Of a stretch of DNA of 28,561 nucleotides, positions 15,629 to 23,285 are shown one piece after another; position 1 is the stretch's first letter; each line of letters begins with the position of its first letter. The DNA comes from a virus, in IMG/VR virus record IMGVR_UViG_3300042114_000039, positions 1-28,561 of that record. One strand, written 5' to 3'. Position numbers and translations under genes: made by a program. The notes beneath the pieces were generated by a model. The model saw only the letters and a list, made by a program, of their open reading frames with translations, did no database searches and was not told the DNA's origin.

Positions 15629-16735
15629 TTAAGCGTGTGTGTTCAGGTAATAAAACGCCTCAGACTGCAAAACGTTGAACCCTCGGAAAATGGTAGCGAA
15701 AATCCCGATTTGCCCGCTTGCCATGTACAGGTAGGGGTTTCGTTGCACAACCATTCCAGGACGTTCAATCAAGCCAAAATAATTGAAATTGCCGAAAATG
15801 ATGGGTTTCTTTGTGGCGGCGATTGCATCCATGTCATCAGAGATATACACGGGCTGATTGAACAATCCATCAAACGCATAATAATTTGTTCCGAAAACGC
15901 CTTTCAAATACCACTCGGTCGCGTTTTTCATAATCCAGCCGACCTCGCCCGGAACGTTGTACCCGTTGGAGAGTTTGCCTGCAACGCTGGCTAATTCCGG
16001 GATGGTAACGGCGGTTGCGGACGCGGTGGTAATGCCCGATGAGGTTGCGCCTGCCATAAGCACGGCGGTTGCCAGCGTATTTTCGGTGACTGCCTCAGCG
16101 CGCGCCAATGCACCAATAAGCCACTGGTCAAAATTGGTTGCCTCGTAATTCACAAATTCTTCGGAGGCTTTTAGCAATTTCGTATATTTGGTCAGCGTCA
16201 TGTCCACCTGTGCAACGGTCGGCTCGTTTTCGTTATACGCGGCGGCTTCGCTGGTGGCAACAAACGCGGTTAGGCTGGTGTCTTCAGTAGGCACAAGTAA
16301 ATGATTAGCGGCGGTACTAAACCGTTGAACGGGAGCGCGGCGCACCCATGAGGCAAGATTGCGTTTTTCGCTGATTTGCGCGTAAAGCGGGTCAGGGACT
16401 AAATACAAACCTGTACCGCCCACGCCGATAGCCATAGCCGCCTTCATGCTATCGGTCGGTTCGATGAGGTCGCTGTTTTTCTCGCCCGATTGCATCCAAT
16501 GGCGGAACGATTTTACCTGCGCCTCTTCCGGGCTGTCGGTGGGTGAAGTGATTTTGTGGAAAGATGGGGCTTTGTTGCCGATTTCCTTCACGGCGGCTTG
16601 GTAGCCCTCGTCCTTTGCCGCTTTGATTTCCGCAAGGCGGGCGGCTTCGGCTTTCTGTTCGGCGTCACGCTGGGCAAGCGCGGTTTTTACTGCATCCTCG
16701 GCAACGCTTTTGACATCTACAATAGGTTCGCTCAT
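15629..16735 (-). CDS. Internal start: major capsid protein without protease
   Basis: Within the protease-capsid frame, ATG at 16735 begins MSEPIVDVKSV and is preceded by GGAG with nine bases (AATAATAAA) between. It is in the same frame, so it would give a 368-residue capsid precursor (delta region plus HK97 fold). This solves the stoichiometry problem of a fusion: few proteases and many capsid subunits. Nested in-frame starts in head genes are known from lambda C/Nu3. Use of this start is inferred from the ribosome site only. Confidence 0.65.
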   Translation of the reverse strand: MSEPIVDVKSVAEDAVKTALAQRDAEQKAEAARLAEIKAAKDEGYQAAVKEIGNKAPSFHKITSPTDSPEEAQVKSFRHWMQSGEKNSDLIEPTDSMKAAMAIGVGGTGLYLVPDPLYAQISEKRNLASWVRRAPVQRFSTAANHLLVPTEDTSLTAFVATSEAAAYNENEPTVAQVDMTLTKYTKLLKASEEFVNYEATNFDQWLIGALARAEAVTENTLATAVLMAGATSSGITTASATAVTIPELASVAGKLSNGYNVPGEVGWIMKNATEWYLKGVFGTNYYAFDGLFNQPVYISDDMDAIAATKKPIIFGNFNYFGLIERPGMVVQRNPYLYMASGQIGIFATIFRGFNVLQSEAFYYLNTHA

Positions 16736-17227
16736 TTTATTATTCTCCAATGGTTCAAAAATTGATTTGATTGTTTGTACCGTGTTTCGGTACTCTGCAG
16801 GCGTGGGCGTTAACGAGACCTCGCCAATGACCCACGTTTTGATGTGGAACGCCTTACCCGCTGGCTCGCGCTCAACTAGATGGGACAGCGCGCCGCTGGA
16901 GTAACCCAACTTTCCAGCCTCAGCCATTTCGTAAATGCGCCGCTCGTACTCATCGCGCATGTTCAACTGTGTTTCTGCCCAAATATCGAAGTTGTCCATA
17001 CGTGACAATTTCGATGTGCCAATGACCCGTTTTTTTAGTTCCACGTCCTTCCCGTGATTGTAGTAAACGTCAAGTGTGTCTTGGAAACGCACATCAGATT
17101 TCGCGCTGAAAAAATCTTTGGCCAGATCGGGTGTATTCTGGTCGGTCATACGGACAAGAACGCCGCCGACTTTGCCATTACCTAATGCCTTCAATTCACC
17201 GCCAAATAAAATTACATCGTCCTCCAT
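15629..17227 (-). CDS. Prohead protease-major capsid protein fusion (HK97 type)
   Basis: The 532-residue protein joins two normally separate head proteins. Residues 1 to about 155 are a U35-type prohead protease with the likely catalytic His58 (YYNHG) and Ser110 or 111 (LGYSSGA), and WVIGEVSLTPTPAEYRN. Residues 165 to about 240 are a charged coiled-coil delta/scaffold region, and about 255-532 are an HK97-fold capsid subunit (GVGGTGLYLVPDPLYAQI, final VLQSEAFYY). The start at 17227 follows GGAG by five bases; the extra 17 codons upstream lie in a terminator-like hairpin. An internal ATG at 16735 has its own ribosome site. The protease presumably cuts itself and the delta region during maturation. 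Confidence 0.85.
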   Translation of the reverse strand: MEDDVILFGGELKALGNGKVGGVLVRMTDQNTPDLAKDFFSAKSDVRFQDTLDVYYNHGKDVELKKRVIGTSKLSRMDNFDIWAETQLNMRDEYERRIYEMAEAGKLGYSSGALSHLVEREPAGKAFHIKTWVIGEVSLTPTPAEYRNTVQTIKSIFEPLENNKMSEPIVDVKSVAEDAVKTALAQRDAEQKAEAARLAEIKAAKDEGYQAAVKEIGNKAPSFHKITSPTDSPEEAQVKSFRHWMQSGEKNSDLIEPTDSMKAAMAIGVGGTGLYLVPDPLYAQISEKRNLASWVRRAPVQRFSTAANHLLVPTEDTSLTAFVATSEAAAYNENEPTVAQVDMTLTKYTKLLKASEEFVNYEATNFDQWLIGALARAEAVTENTLATAVLMAGATSSGITTASATAVTIPELASVAGKLSNGYNVPGEVGWIMKNATEWYLKGVFGTNYYAFDGLFNQPVYISDDMDAIAATKKPIIFGNFNYFGLIERPGMVVQRNPYLYMASGQIGIFATIFRGFNVLQSEAFYYLNTHA

Positions 17228-17244
17228 TTTTCTCCTCTGCAAAT

Positions 17245-17283
17245 AAAAAAAGGCACGCAATACCATTGCTGGTATCACGCGCC
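17245..17283 (-). terminator. Terminator-like hairpin in the capsid leader
   Basis: On the minus strand GGCGCGTGATACC pairs with GGTATTGCGTGCC (13 pairs, three of them G-U) around a six-base loop and is followed by seven T. It ends only 17 bases before the protease-capsid ATG, so it would attenuate transcription into that gene unless overridden. It may also end transcripts coming from the neck genes. Confidence 0.7.
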
Positions 17284-17350
17284 TTTCGGTCTTTGCGTTT
17301 TTCCCTATCGCTCCAGCCGTTCGGCTCTATGGCGAGGTAGGTGATTAATT
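17284..17350 (-). other. Structured RNA leader of the capsid gene
   Basis: Transcription from the promoter at 17357-17384 would produce this leader before the terminator-like stem. On the minus strand CCTA, TCGC and AGCCG pair in order with CGGCT, GCGA and TAGG, forming one long interrupted hairpin (inner stem 17315-17326). A purine-rich linker containing ACGCAAAG follows, then the attenuator stem. Hairpin, linker and terminator before a ribosome site is a typical layout for cis-regulation. No known riboswitch class is matched in full. Confidence 0.4.
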
Positions 17351-17356
17351 TACGTC

Positions 17357-17384
17357 ATTATACACCATTCTTTCTACTTGTCTA
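17357..17384 (-). promoter_or_regulatory. Promoter of the protease-capsid gene
   Basis: On the minus strand TAGACA (5 of 6 to the -35 consensus) is followed after 16 bases by a perfect TATAAT, with a TG one base further upstream. The sequence TGTATAATGACG is shared exactly with the promoter at 23102-23113. It overlaps the end of the neck gene and gives the capsid gene independent expression. Confidence 0.65.
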
Positions 17385-17820
17385 ATTCTTCTAGTGCGAT
17401 TTTCTCTAGGCGAGGCAAATAGTCGTCTACTATTTCATCCGTTGTCTGCCAACCGTGACGTTCTGCCCAATATACCCGCTGGGTTGCGTCCATCAAATGC
17501 GGCGCGTATGTTGCCTCAGTAAACACAGACGCGGTTTCACCCTGCGCCTCTATCCGCCAACTTTTCTGCAATTGTTGGGACGTATTTCTACCGCCCAGTG
17601 TGTCGTTTTTGCGTTTCCATCTCGCGCCGTATAAACGTTGATACCAGTGATTATCCCCGCGTGTGCCGGGTGCTGAATTCCACGCGCCCGCTTCAGGGTA
17701 CACCGCCGCTCTGTCGTGTAATTCAGCGGCGGCACGAATGATAATTTTGCGCCGCGTTTCGGGGCTGATGATACCGTCAATGATTTTTTGGAGTTGTTCG
17801 GTAACTGGAAGTTTCGTCAT
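17374..17820 (-). CDS. Neck / virion morphogenesis protein (gp10-like)
   Basis: The 148-residue protein has the pattern of small phage virion-morphogenesis or HK97 gp10-like proteins: N-terminal helices (TRRKIIIRAAAELHDRAAVY), a basic middle (YQRLYGARWKRKND), the strand-rich SWRIEAQGETASVFTEATYA, then YAPHLMDATQRV and a helical C-terminus. Such proteins act at the head-tail joint or as minor head components. The start overlaps the MuF gene stop (ATGA). The position before the protease and capsid genes is slightly unusual, as gp10 relatives normally follow the capsid. Confidence 0.6.
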   Translation of the reverse strand: MTKLPVTEQLQKIIDGIISPETRRKIIIRAAAELHDRAAVYPEAGAWNSAPGTRGDNHWYQRLYGARWKRKNDTLGGRNTSQQLQKSWRIEAQGETASVFTEATYAPHLMDATQRVYWAERHGWQTTDEIVDDYLPRLEKIALEELDK

Positions 17821-18566
17821 CGCCTCACCAATTCAACAACCGTTTTACATCGGCAATTTGGGTGTGCGGGTGGGCGTTCAATTAGCCCAAATTTTGTCAG
17901 CCATCCGCCATCTTTTTTTAGTTTGTGGTCAAGCGGGGCGCATATTGGGCACACTTTTTCGTCCTCGCTGGTCTGCCATCTAATTTGCGATTCAACGCCC
18001 TGCTCTGATAACCGCGATTGCAGCGCGTCGCTAAAATATCCCTCTGCCCTCGTCAATTCGGTGACGGCGATTTGCTCGGCGTGTCCACTGCTAAACCGTA
18101 TCGCCATGCGCTCTATAATCTCGTCATATGAAACGCCCTGTCCCAACAACGCCTCAAACTGGCGGCGGCTGTTATCTGCTACGCCGCGCGCAACTTCATC
18201 AAACGCCTGCGTCATTGCGGTATCAATGTCAGAGACCGCGCCCGCTTTGTCAATAAATTCGACATAATCCGAATAGTTACTGAACGATTGTTCAATGTGC
18301 TGCCTTAGCGGGCGTGCAATCTGGTGGCGCAATTCACGCTCATAATCATCCCAAAAACCATAGGGAAGCGCGCCACCGCCGCCATTCTCCATGATGTTTA
18401 GATATTTGCGTTCCAACGCCAATATCAGGCGGGCGAGTTTGCGCTCTAACTGCTCACGGTCAATCGGAGCGGCTTTATAAACGTACCTCAGCCGCGCTTC
18501 AAGCGACAGGTTATCTGCCACTGCCGGGAATTTTTGCAGAACATCAAGAATATAATTATCCAGCAT
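17817..18566 (-). CDS. MuF-type phage head morphogenesis protein
   Basis: The 249-residue protein ends in the diagnostic MuF/SPP1 gp7-like motif: TSEDEKVCPICAPLDHK followed by RPPAHPNCRCKTVVEL, with Cys-x-x-Cys and Cys-x-Cys pairs likely to bind metal or form the fold core. The N-terminal 130 residues are helical. A few copies are packaged in the head, bound near the portal, in known phages. It follows the portal gene directly and overlaps its last codons. The ATG at 18566 with AAGG upstream is preferred over a TTG at 18581. Confidence 0.85.
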   Translation of the reverse strand: MLDNYILDVLQKFPAVADNLSLEARLRYVYKAAPIDREQLERKLARLILALERKYLNIMENGGGGALPYGFWDDYERELRHQIARPLRQHIEQSFSNYSDYVEFIDKAGAVSDIDTAMTQAFDEVARGVADNSRRQFEALLGQGVSYDEIIERMAIRFSSGHAEQIAVTELTRAEGYFSDALQSRLSEQGVESQIRWQTSEDEKVCPICAPLDHKLKKDGGWLTKFGLIERPPAHPNCRCKTVVELVRR

Positions 18567-19992
18567 GTGCAGCCTTCTCAATCGCCGCCGCCAGCGTCAA
18601 CAATGGCAATTCAGCAGCCGCGCCGTCAAAGACCGCCTGAATTTCATCCGCCGTTTTCGCGGCGCGCAGACCCGCATTAATACGCAGTGCCATCGCGGGC
18701 GGGATGTGTTTCGTCTCAAAATCGCGTTTGCGTGGGCGTTCGGCGAATGCGCGCCATTTTATCATTTCAATGGCTATGGCATTTTCCTCATCGGTGGGTA
18801 GCGCCATCGGCAAGGGCTGTTCCATTACGGGAGCGGGCGTGGCGGGCGGCTTTGGCTCGTCTGATTTTAGCGCGATAATGGCGGCGGTCTGGTTATCGGT
18901 CAGGTCGTAACCGAGAATATCCATCGCCACCAATGCCGCGTCTGGTTCGGATGTGAACACACTCGACAAAGTAGCCACGCTGCCGCTTTTGTCTGATTCC
19001 TCCCGTTGGAATGCGTCAAGTGACTGAAAATCAAAACGCGCCTCAAACCCCAGAGGCTTCCATATTTGTTCGTTGAAACTGTCCTCAATCGCCTGATAAA
19101 TTGATACGAACACTCCACTAGTTAACCAGATATAAACCAGTGCGTCCATCTCTGTGGCGAATGCGTTATCCGACATGAATATGCCTGACGGGATACCAAA
19201 TGCCGCCGCAATGGTTTCGATTTGTTGGCGGGTGATTTCAATATAAGATCCCTTCAATTCATCCATGCCTGCACCGACTGGCTGCGGGACAAGACTCTTG
19301 GCATTGACGATTTTTACGACCCGCTTCCACGTTCCGCGCATAAATTCAGACAGAATATTCTCAGCGCGTCTGCGTTCTTCTGTCTGAATACCCTCGGCAA
19401 CCGCGAACATCGGTTTTATAAATCCGTTTTCGCCATACGTTCTGATTGTCGCGTCCATTGCGCCGATAATGCCCGCTGGCAACACCGCGTTTGCAATCGG
19501 CGTAATTTGCGCCGCGCCGACCTCAACGGTGTCATCAGGTAGCCAAATATGCAGCATTTCCTCGACAGGAACTATCTCGCGGTGTACCCCGTATTGCCTC
19601 GTGAAATTGACAAGTACGCCGTTATTGTCAAAATTAGGTGTAATTGTTTTTGGCGCGTAATATTGCAAACTCACCAACGCTCGGTCTATGCGCGCAATCC
19701 GCGCGTATGCCGCCCCACCGCATAACGACATTGCCATTTTTAGCATGAGCGTTTGTGGGGATTTCACTCCGCCCCATCGCGGTTCTGTTTCGTTGCCGCC
19801 TCTGTAAAAAGCGTATGGTATTTGCGCGGTCATATTGCCCGTCATCAAAACCGCCTTGTTCAACCACGTTACCGCTCTGCGTAGGTTGTCGGCATTGGTG
19901 GCGTTGCCCGCGCTGGCGGCTAAAAATCCTTCAAGCCCGCCCCAGGGAGAGAAGTCTATCGCTTTGATTGAAACATTTTTCACGATTTGCAT
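18556..19992 (-). CDS. Portal protein (HK97 family)
   Basis: The 478-residue protein is a phage portal. N-terminal wing strands with QIPYAFYRGG lead to the stem and crown region (EMLHIWLPDDTVEVGAAQIT, IGAMDATIRTYGENGFIKP). A conserved IAAAFGIPSGIFM lies near residue 270, and the characteristic SIYQAIEDSFNEQIWKPLGF follows in the clip region. The last 100 residues are helical and Pro/Ala-rich. Twelve copies form the DNA entry ring. The start at 19992 is chosen for the GAGGTG site seven bases after the terminase stop; the longer frame reads back into terminase. Confidence 0.85.
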   Translation of the reverse strand: MQIVKNVSIKAIDFSPWGGLEGFLAASAGNATNADNLRRAVTWLNKAVLMTGNMTAQIPYAFYRGGNETEPRWGGVKSPQTLMLKMAMSLCGGAAYARIARIDRALVSLQYYAPKTITPNFDNNGVLVNFTRQYGVHREIVPVEEMLHIWLPDDTVEVGAAQITPIANAVLPAGIIGAMDATIRTYGENGFIKPMFAVAEGIQTEERRRAENILSEFMRGTWKRVVKIVNAKSLVPQPVGAGMDELKGSYIEITRQQIETIAAAFGIPSGIFMSDNAFATEMDALVYIWLTSGVFVSIYQAIEDSFNEQIWKPLGFEARFDFQSLDAFQREESDKSGSVATLSSVFTSEPDAALVAMDILGYDLTDNQTAAIIALKSDEPKPPATPAPVMEQPLPMALPTDEENAIAIEMIKWRAFAERPRKRDFETKHIPPAMALRINAGLRAAKTADEIQAVFDGAAAELPLLTLAAAIEKAAHAG

Positions 19993-19999
19993 TTTCACC

Positions 20000-21202
20000 T
20001 CAACTAACGTACCAATGTTCACGCGCGCCACTGAGCGCGATAGCCAATGCCATAACGGTATCATCGTGTAAACCGTCAGGGCTGCTGTATCGAATTAAAC
20101 CGCTGGGCAGTTTCACAGAGCGGAACGCGGTCAATTCGTTTATCTGCAATTCATCATCCAATAACTCAATGTCGCGGCGCTCAAACGCCAATTCCAGCGA
20201 ATGTACAATATTCGCCTTTGTTGCGTTGATGGTGTTGAATGGCGAGACGTAGAGTCCCGCATCCTGTAACGCCTCGATATTCGGCAGACCCATATTGTTA
20301 CTTTCTGCAATAATCCGTGCGTCATTGTACCGCTGCGCTAATGCCGTTAACCGCCCGCGCTGACTAGCGTAATCGGTGTTGGTCATGCGGTCGAGAAAAA
20401 CCTGCCGCCGCGCAACTACGTCAATCACGCAAAATACGGTCGCATCGTTAGACCTGCCCCAATCCACGCCAATTACATATTGACCTCCCGTTCGTGGCTC
20501 TTGCGGCTGCAATATTGACGCGGCACGCACGCCACGAAACACGCCACCGCCATCCGCCAAAAATTGCGCCATTATCTCCTGTTGGTAAACGCGCTCTGGC
20601 ATAAGCGTTTTTAGGCTCTCCAGTTCGGACGCTGGCAAATGCGGGTTGCTGTAACTCGACATCTGCCAGCGCGCCCATTCATCGCTGGTCTGGCTGAATA
20701 GCGCAGAAAACCCGTTCATTCCGTTCGGCGTTCCTGCGTACCATTCCACGCCGTGATAATCAATTAGAGTTGGCATAATGACGTTGTTACGGATACGCAA
20801 TAAATCAGACACAAATCCAGCCTCATTTACGAAAAACGCATGGTATTTTTTGCCACGTATACCGTTCGCTGTTTTTGGATTGTCCAGTGAGTAGAATTCA
20901 ATTCTGCCACCCGTCACGGTTTCCAGCCGCATTTCGCTGTACGAACTGCGCGACAAAACAGGCGAAAGAATGTTCTCCAATTCTCTGTAATCGTCTAGCG
21001 TCTGTTTGTACACAGGCGCGCCCCAACCAACATAACGACCGTATGAGGATTCTTCAGCCGCAAGCCCCTGCAAAAACACATTTTTACCCCATCGCCGCCC
21101 GCAACAAAGTGAATTGTGACGCTTGCGCTCCCGATATACCCTCGCCTGCGCCTTATGGCGTCTCGGTAGGCGTATTTTCGCTATCACTTCCATCTGTGCC
21201 AT
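20000..21202 (-). CDS. terL: Terminase large subunit
   Basis: The 400-residue protein has both motor and nuclease parts. The ATPase has a Walker A-like CCGRRWGKN at 33-41 and Walker B FFVNEAGF at 123-130. The RNase H-like nuclease has Asp247 in IGVDWGRSND, Glu300 in IIAESNNMG, and Asp380/381 in HDDTVMALAIAL. It pumps DNA into the prohead and cuts it. GGAG stands seven bases before the ATG at 21202; an ATG nine bases later is also possible. It overlaps the small-subunit candidate by 50 bases. The protein is at the short end for the family but no core motif is missing. Confidence 0.92.
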   Translation of the reverse strand: MAQMEVIAKIRLPRRHKAQARVYRERKRHNSLCCGRRWGKNVFLQGLAAEESSYGRYVGWGAPVYKQTLDDYRELENILSPVLSRSSYSEMRLETVTGGRIEFYSLDNPKTANGIRGKKYHAFFVNEAGFVSDLLRIRNNVIMPTLIDYHGVEWYAGTPNGMNGFSALFSQTSDEWARWQMSSYSNPHLPASELESLKTLMPERVYQQEIMAQFLADGGGVFRGVRAASILQPQEPRTGGQYVIGVDWGRSNDATVFCVIDVVARRQVFLDRMTNTDYASQRGRLTALAQRYNDARIIAESNNMGLPNIEALQDAGLYVSPFNTINATKANIVHSLELAFERRDIELLDDELQINELTAFRSVKLPSGLIRYSSPDGLHDDTVMALAIALSGAREHWYVS

Positions 21203-21539
21203 CTGTCCACTCCACGACAATTTTTGTGATTGGCTTACCATCGCTAGTAACGTCAACGTGTTCCTGTAGTATTTTCGGGTCGAGAACCTGCAATGCCAGT
21301 TTGTTATGCGCGGGGTTGCGCGACGTGAAAAGTTGACGGAGCATTGCGTCAAGCCGCGTCATCTCTGTTTCGTCCTTCCCTATCAATTCGGCTGCAATTC
21401 GGCGCATGTGTTTTCGCATGAGCAGCACATCCTTCGGCACGCCTTTTATATTGCGGCGAGGGTCAAAACCCTTTTTAAACGCCACGCCATTGTTTTTTTT
21501 TGGCAGTGATTCGGCAGTATTTTGTGCGTCTTCGGTCAT
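21153..21539 (-). CDS. Terminase small subunit candidate
   Basis: The 128-residue protein lies directly upstream of the large terminase and overlaps it by 50 bases. The segment FKKGFDPRRNIKGVPKD resembles the Gly/Pro/Arg motif of short phage proteins found in this position, and the middle is helical (LLMRKHMRRIAAELIGKDE). The C-terminus is acidic and Thr-rich, probably disordered. A DNA-recognising small terminase fits position and size, but no helix-turn-helix is evident, so this is inference. The start overlaps the methyltransferase stop (ATGA). Confidence 0.55.
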   Translation of the reverse strand: MTEDAQNTAESLPKKNNGVAFKKGFDPRRNIKGVPKDVLLMRKHMRRIAAELIGKDETEMTRLDAMLRQLFTSRNPAHNKLALQVLDPKILQEHVDVTSDGKPITKIVVEWTDGTDGSDSENTPTETP

Positions 21540-22564
21540 TTTATCGCCTTGTCTAATATCTCAGTGCGCACATGATTGGCTATACTCCTCATAAACAACG
21601 GGGGAACGCTGTTGCCAATGCGATTTTTTGAATTCTTGCGTCCACCAATAAAAATAAAACCATCAGGGAAAGACGCCATGCGCGCCAATTCTCTTTCAGA
21701 AAAAGAACGGCATTCGGTTGGGTGGTATGCGCCTCCGTTGCCTTCTCCTTTTTGCAATGTTTTACATGGTAAATTTTCAGACATTCGCCTGTTTTGATTC
21801 AACTTTCCAACAACTCCACCTTGCCCCGCTTTGTACCAGTATTCTTTGTAAAGCGGAGTAAGTTCAATGTCATGTAAATCTTTTTTAGAAAATAAAACTT
21901 TTCCAATTGCTTCTTTCACCGTCACTGGCACACTCTCCGCCTCTGGGTGGCTCGGTTCAATTCCTAAATCTTCGCGCACGCCGACAAATATCATCCTCTG
22001 CCGTGACTGCGGAACATTGAAGTACATCGCGTTCAAAAGTTTTGCAGACACCTTATACCCGCTTGCTTTCAACTCACGCAATATTTCAACAAATACCAGT
22101 TTCATAACGCCTTTCACCATACCTGACACATTTTCCATGACAAAAACTTTCGGCTTTAGTCCGCGCAATAAGCGGACATACTCGCGGAATAACTGATTAC
22201 GCGGGTCGTCAAGTTGTCGCTTGCCTGCTGTGCTAAAACCCTGACAAGGTGGCGACCCGTCAAGGACATCCAACTCGCCTACATCCAAACCCGTCACCTG
22301 CAAAACTTCATCAACTGATAATTCAGCAATATCCCCATGATAAACAGGTACGTCAGGAAAGTTTAGTTTGAATGTTTCAACCGCGTTATTATCCCATTCA
22401 ACAGCCAGCAATTCACGAAAGCCTGCCATTGAATAACCAAGTGACGAACCGCCTGCGCCAGCAAAAGTACTGATAACCTTCGGGGCGTTGTTTGCTTTTG
22501 GTCGTAAATGTTCCTGCCAGCAAACGTCTAAAAGTGGAATGTAATCAATTTTTCTTAGCGGCAT
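21536..22564 (-). CDS. C5-cytosine DNA methyltransferase
   Basis: The 342-residue enzyme carries the ordered motifs of the Dcm/M.HhaI family: FAGAGGSS (SAM binding, 34-41), GSPPCQGFS with catalytic Cys107, MENV near 143-146, QSRQR near 181, RELARMASFPDGF and GNSVPP near the C-terminus. It transfers methyl groups from SAM to cytosine in duplex DNA. No restriction gene is adjacent, so it is probably an orphan enzyme protecting phage DNA. The target segment (about 215-265) is short. The ATG at 22564 lies inside the ParB-like gene end; a TTG at 22600 is an alternative. It is transcribed with the terminase genes. Confidence 0.92.
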   Translation of the reverse strand: MPLRKIDYIPLLDVCWQEHLRPKANNAPKVISTFAGAGGSSLGYSMAGFRELLAVEWDNNAVETFKLNFPDVPVYHGDIAELSVDEVLQVTGLDVGELDVLDGSPPCQGFSTAGKRQLDDPRNQLFREYVRLLRGLKPKVFVMENVSGMVKGVMKLVFVEILRELKASGYKVSAKLLNAMYFNVPQSRQRMIFVGVREDLGIEPSHPEAESVPVTVKEAIGKVLFSKKDLHDIELTPLYKEYWYKAGQGGVVGKLNQNRRMSENLPCKTLQKGEGNGGAYHPTECRSFSERELARMASFPDGFIFIGGRKNSKNRIGNSVPPLFMRSIANHVRTEILDKAIK

Positions 22565-23099
22565 GTTCGTGTCCACAAGTAGCGCATTTACAAACTTCAA
22601 TACCGTCTGCTATGTCCTCGCCGTACTCTTTGAACTCTGGCACTTTTTTTATCCCCATCCCCTCGACAATATCCGCCAGCATTTTATCTTCTGCCTTCAA
22701 CGCCTGCATAGCAGGGTCAGCCATGACCGCCGCGAGGATGTCAATTTCGGGATTGTACGAAATTCTACCAATTTCGTTGTCTTCCAGCCCCAGAGCATAA
22801 AACTCTGGTGAGCCGGGCGCAATGTCATCACGCACCACGTTAACAATTTGGTTGCCTGTCGTGTGTACGTTGATTATTTCCATCCCCAGCGTGGCGGCGA
22901 TTTCCAGCGTCTGATTTCCGCCCATCACAACGGGAACGTCTGCGCCTTTGCCAGCCGAGAAAATAGAACGCCCCGCGCCCCGTTTCCGCATGGAGTTTTC
23001 ATGCAGTCCACGACCGCGCTGTGTATGTTTGTTTACATTGTTAGGGTCAGGCGTTGCGCCCTGTTCAATTGGAAGTATTTCAATTTTAGGGGTGTCCAT
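22545..23099 (-). CDS. ParB/Srx-fold phage protein with zinc ribbon
   Basis: The 184-residue protein has the ParB N-terminal-like fold found in many phage genomes: NVNKHTQRGRGLHENSM at 21-37, GAGRSIF at 41-47, VVMGGNQTLEIAATLGM at 57-73 and DDIAPGSPEFYALGLEDNEI. The C-terminus has a Cys/His cluster (CKCATCGHEH at 170-179) suited to zinc. Phage members occur next to methyltransferases and terminases and may act in DNA binding, cutting or nucleotide-dependent switching. It is the first gene of the late run. The ATG at 23099 is six bases after a TATAAT, so the mRNA may be leaderless. Confidence 0.75.
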   Translation of the reverse strand: MDTPKIEILPIEQGATPDPNNVNKHTQRGRGLHENSMRKRGAGRSIFSAGKGADVPVVMGGNQTLEIAATLGMEIINVHTTGNQIVNVVRDDIAPGSPEFYALGLEDNEIGRISYNPEIDILAAVMADPAMQALKAEDKMLADIVEGMGIKKVPEFKEYGEDIADGIEVCKCATCGHEHAAKKN

Positions 23100-23105
23100 G
23101 CCGTC

Positions 23106-23111
23106 ATTATA
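23106..23111 (-). promoter_or_regulatory. TATAAT box directly before the ParB-like gene
   Basis: The minus strand reads TGTATAATGACG and then GC before the ATG. A start about seven bases downstream of TATAAT would fall at or next to the ATG, giving a leaderless message. No good -35 is present. The 12-base block is identical to the capsid promoter at 17353-17364, which strengthens it. Confidence 0.5.
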
Positions 23112-23144
23112 CAACAAAAGCCCCTGCCTATTGTGACAGGGGCT
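23111..23144 (-). terminator. Intrinsic terminator before the ParB-like gene
   Basis: On the minus strand AGCCCCTG and CAGGGGCT form an eight-pair stem with a ten-base loop, followed by TTTGTTGT. It ends transcripts from the acidic-protein gene just before the new promoter. Confidence 0.75.
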
Positions 23145-23178
23145 TGCGTAGCCCTAGATTTTTTATTATTTATAAATC

Positions 23179-23285
23179 GCCCCCGCCTATGGCGTGAAGC
23201 CATATCGGGGGCGCGCTGGTCTGCGCCAGCGTTCGGTGTGTCATCAGCACACCACCAAACAGGAGAACCTGATTATATCAGGTTC
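23179..23285 (-). other. Cluster of four consecutive hairpins
   Basis: Four stems stand in a row: GAACCTGAT/ATCAGGTTC (23265-23285, overlapping the upstream stop codon), GGTGTG/CACACC (23235-23253), CGCTGG/CCAGCG (23214-23231), and GCCCCCG/CGGGGGC with an inner TATGGC/GCCATA stem (23179-23212). With the terminator at 23111-23144 nearly all of this gene-free stretch can fold. It could be a structured 3' untranslated region or a small noncoding RNA. Which strand matters cannot be decided by sequence alone. Confidence 0.55.

Noticed and set aside
17284-17350. c-di-GMP-I (GEMM) riboswitch, suggested by GATAGGG and ACGCAAAG
   Set aside because: The paired domain between these two blocks and the tetraloop-receptor arrangement of that class are missing; only the short strings match.
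21536-22564. Restriction-modification system
   Set aside because: No restriction endonuclease gene lies beside the methyltransferase; neighbours are packaging genes.
22545-23099. Plasmid partition ParB (phage-plasmid maintenance)
   Set aside because: No ParA partner or parS-like sites are seen; size, zinc ribbon and position next to a methyltransferase and terminase fit the phage ParB-like group instead.
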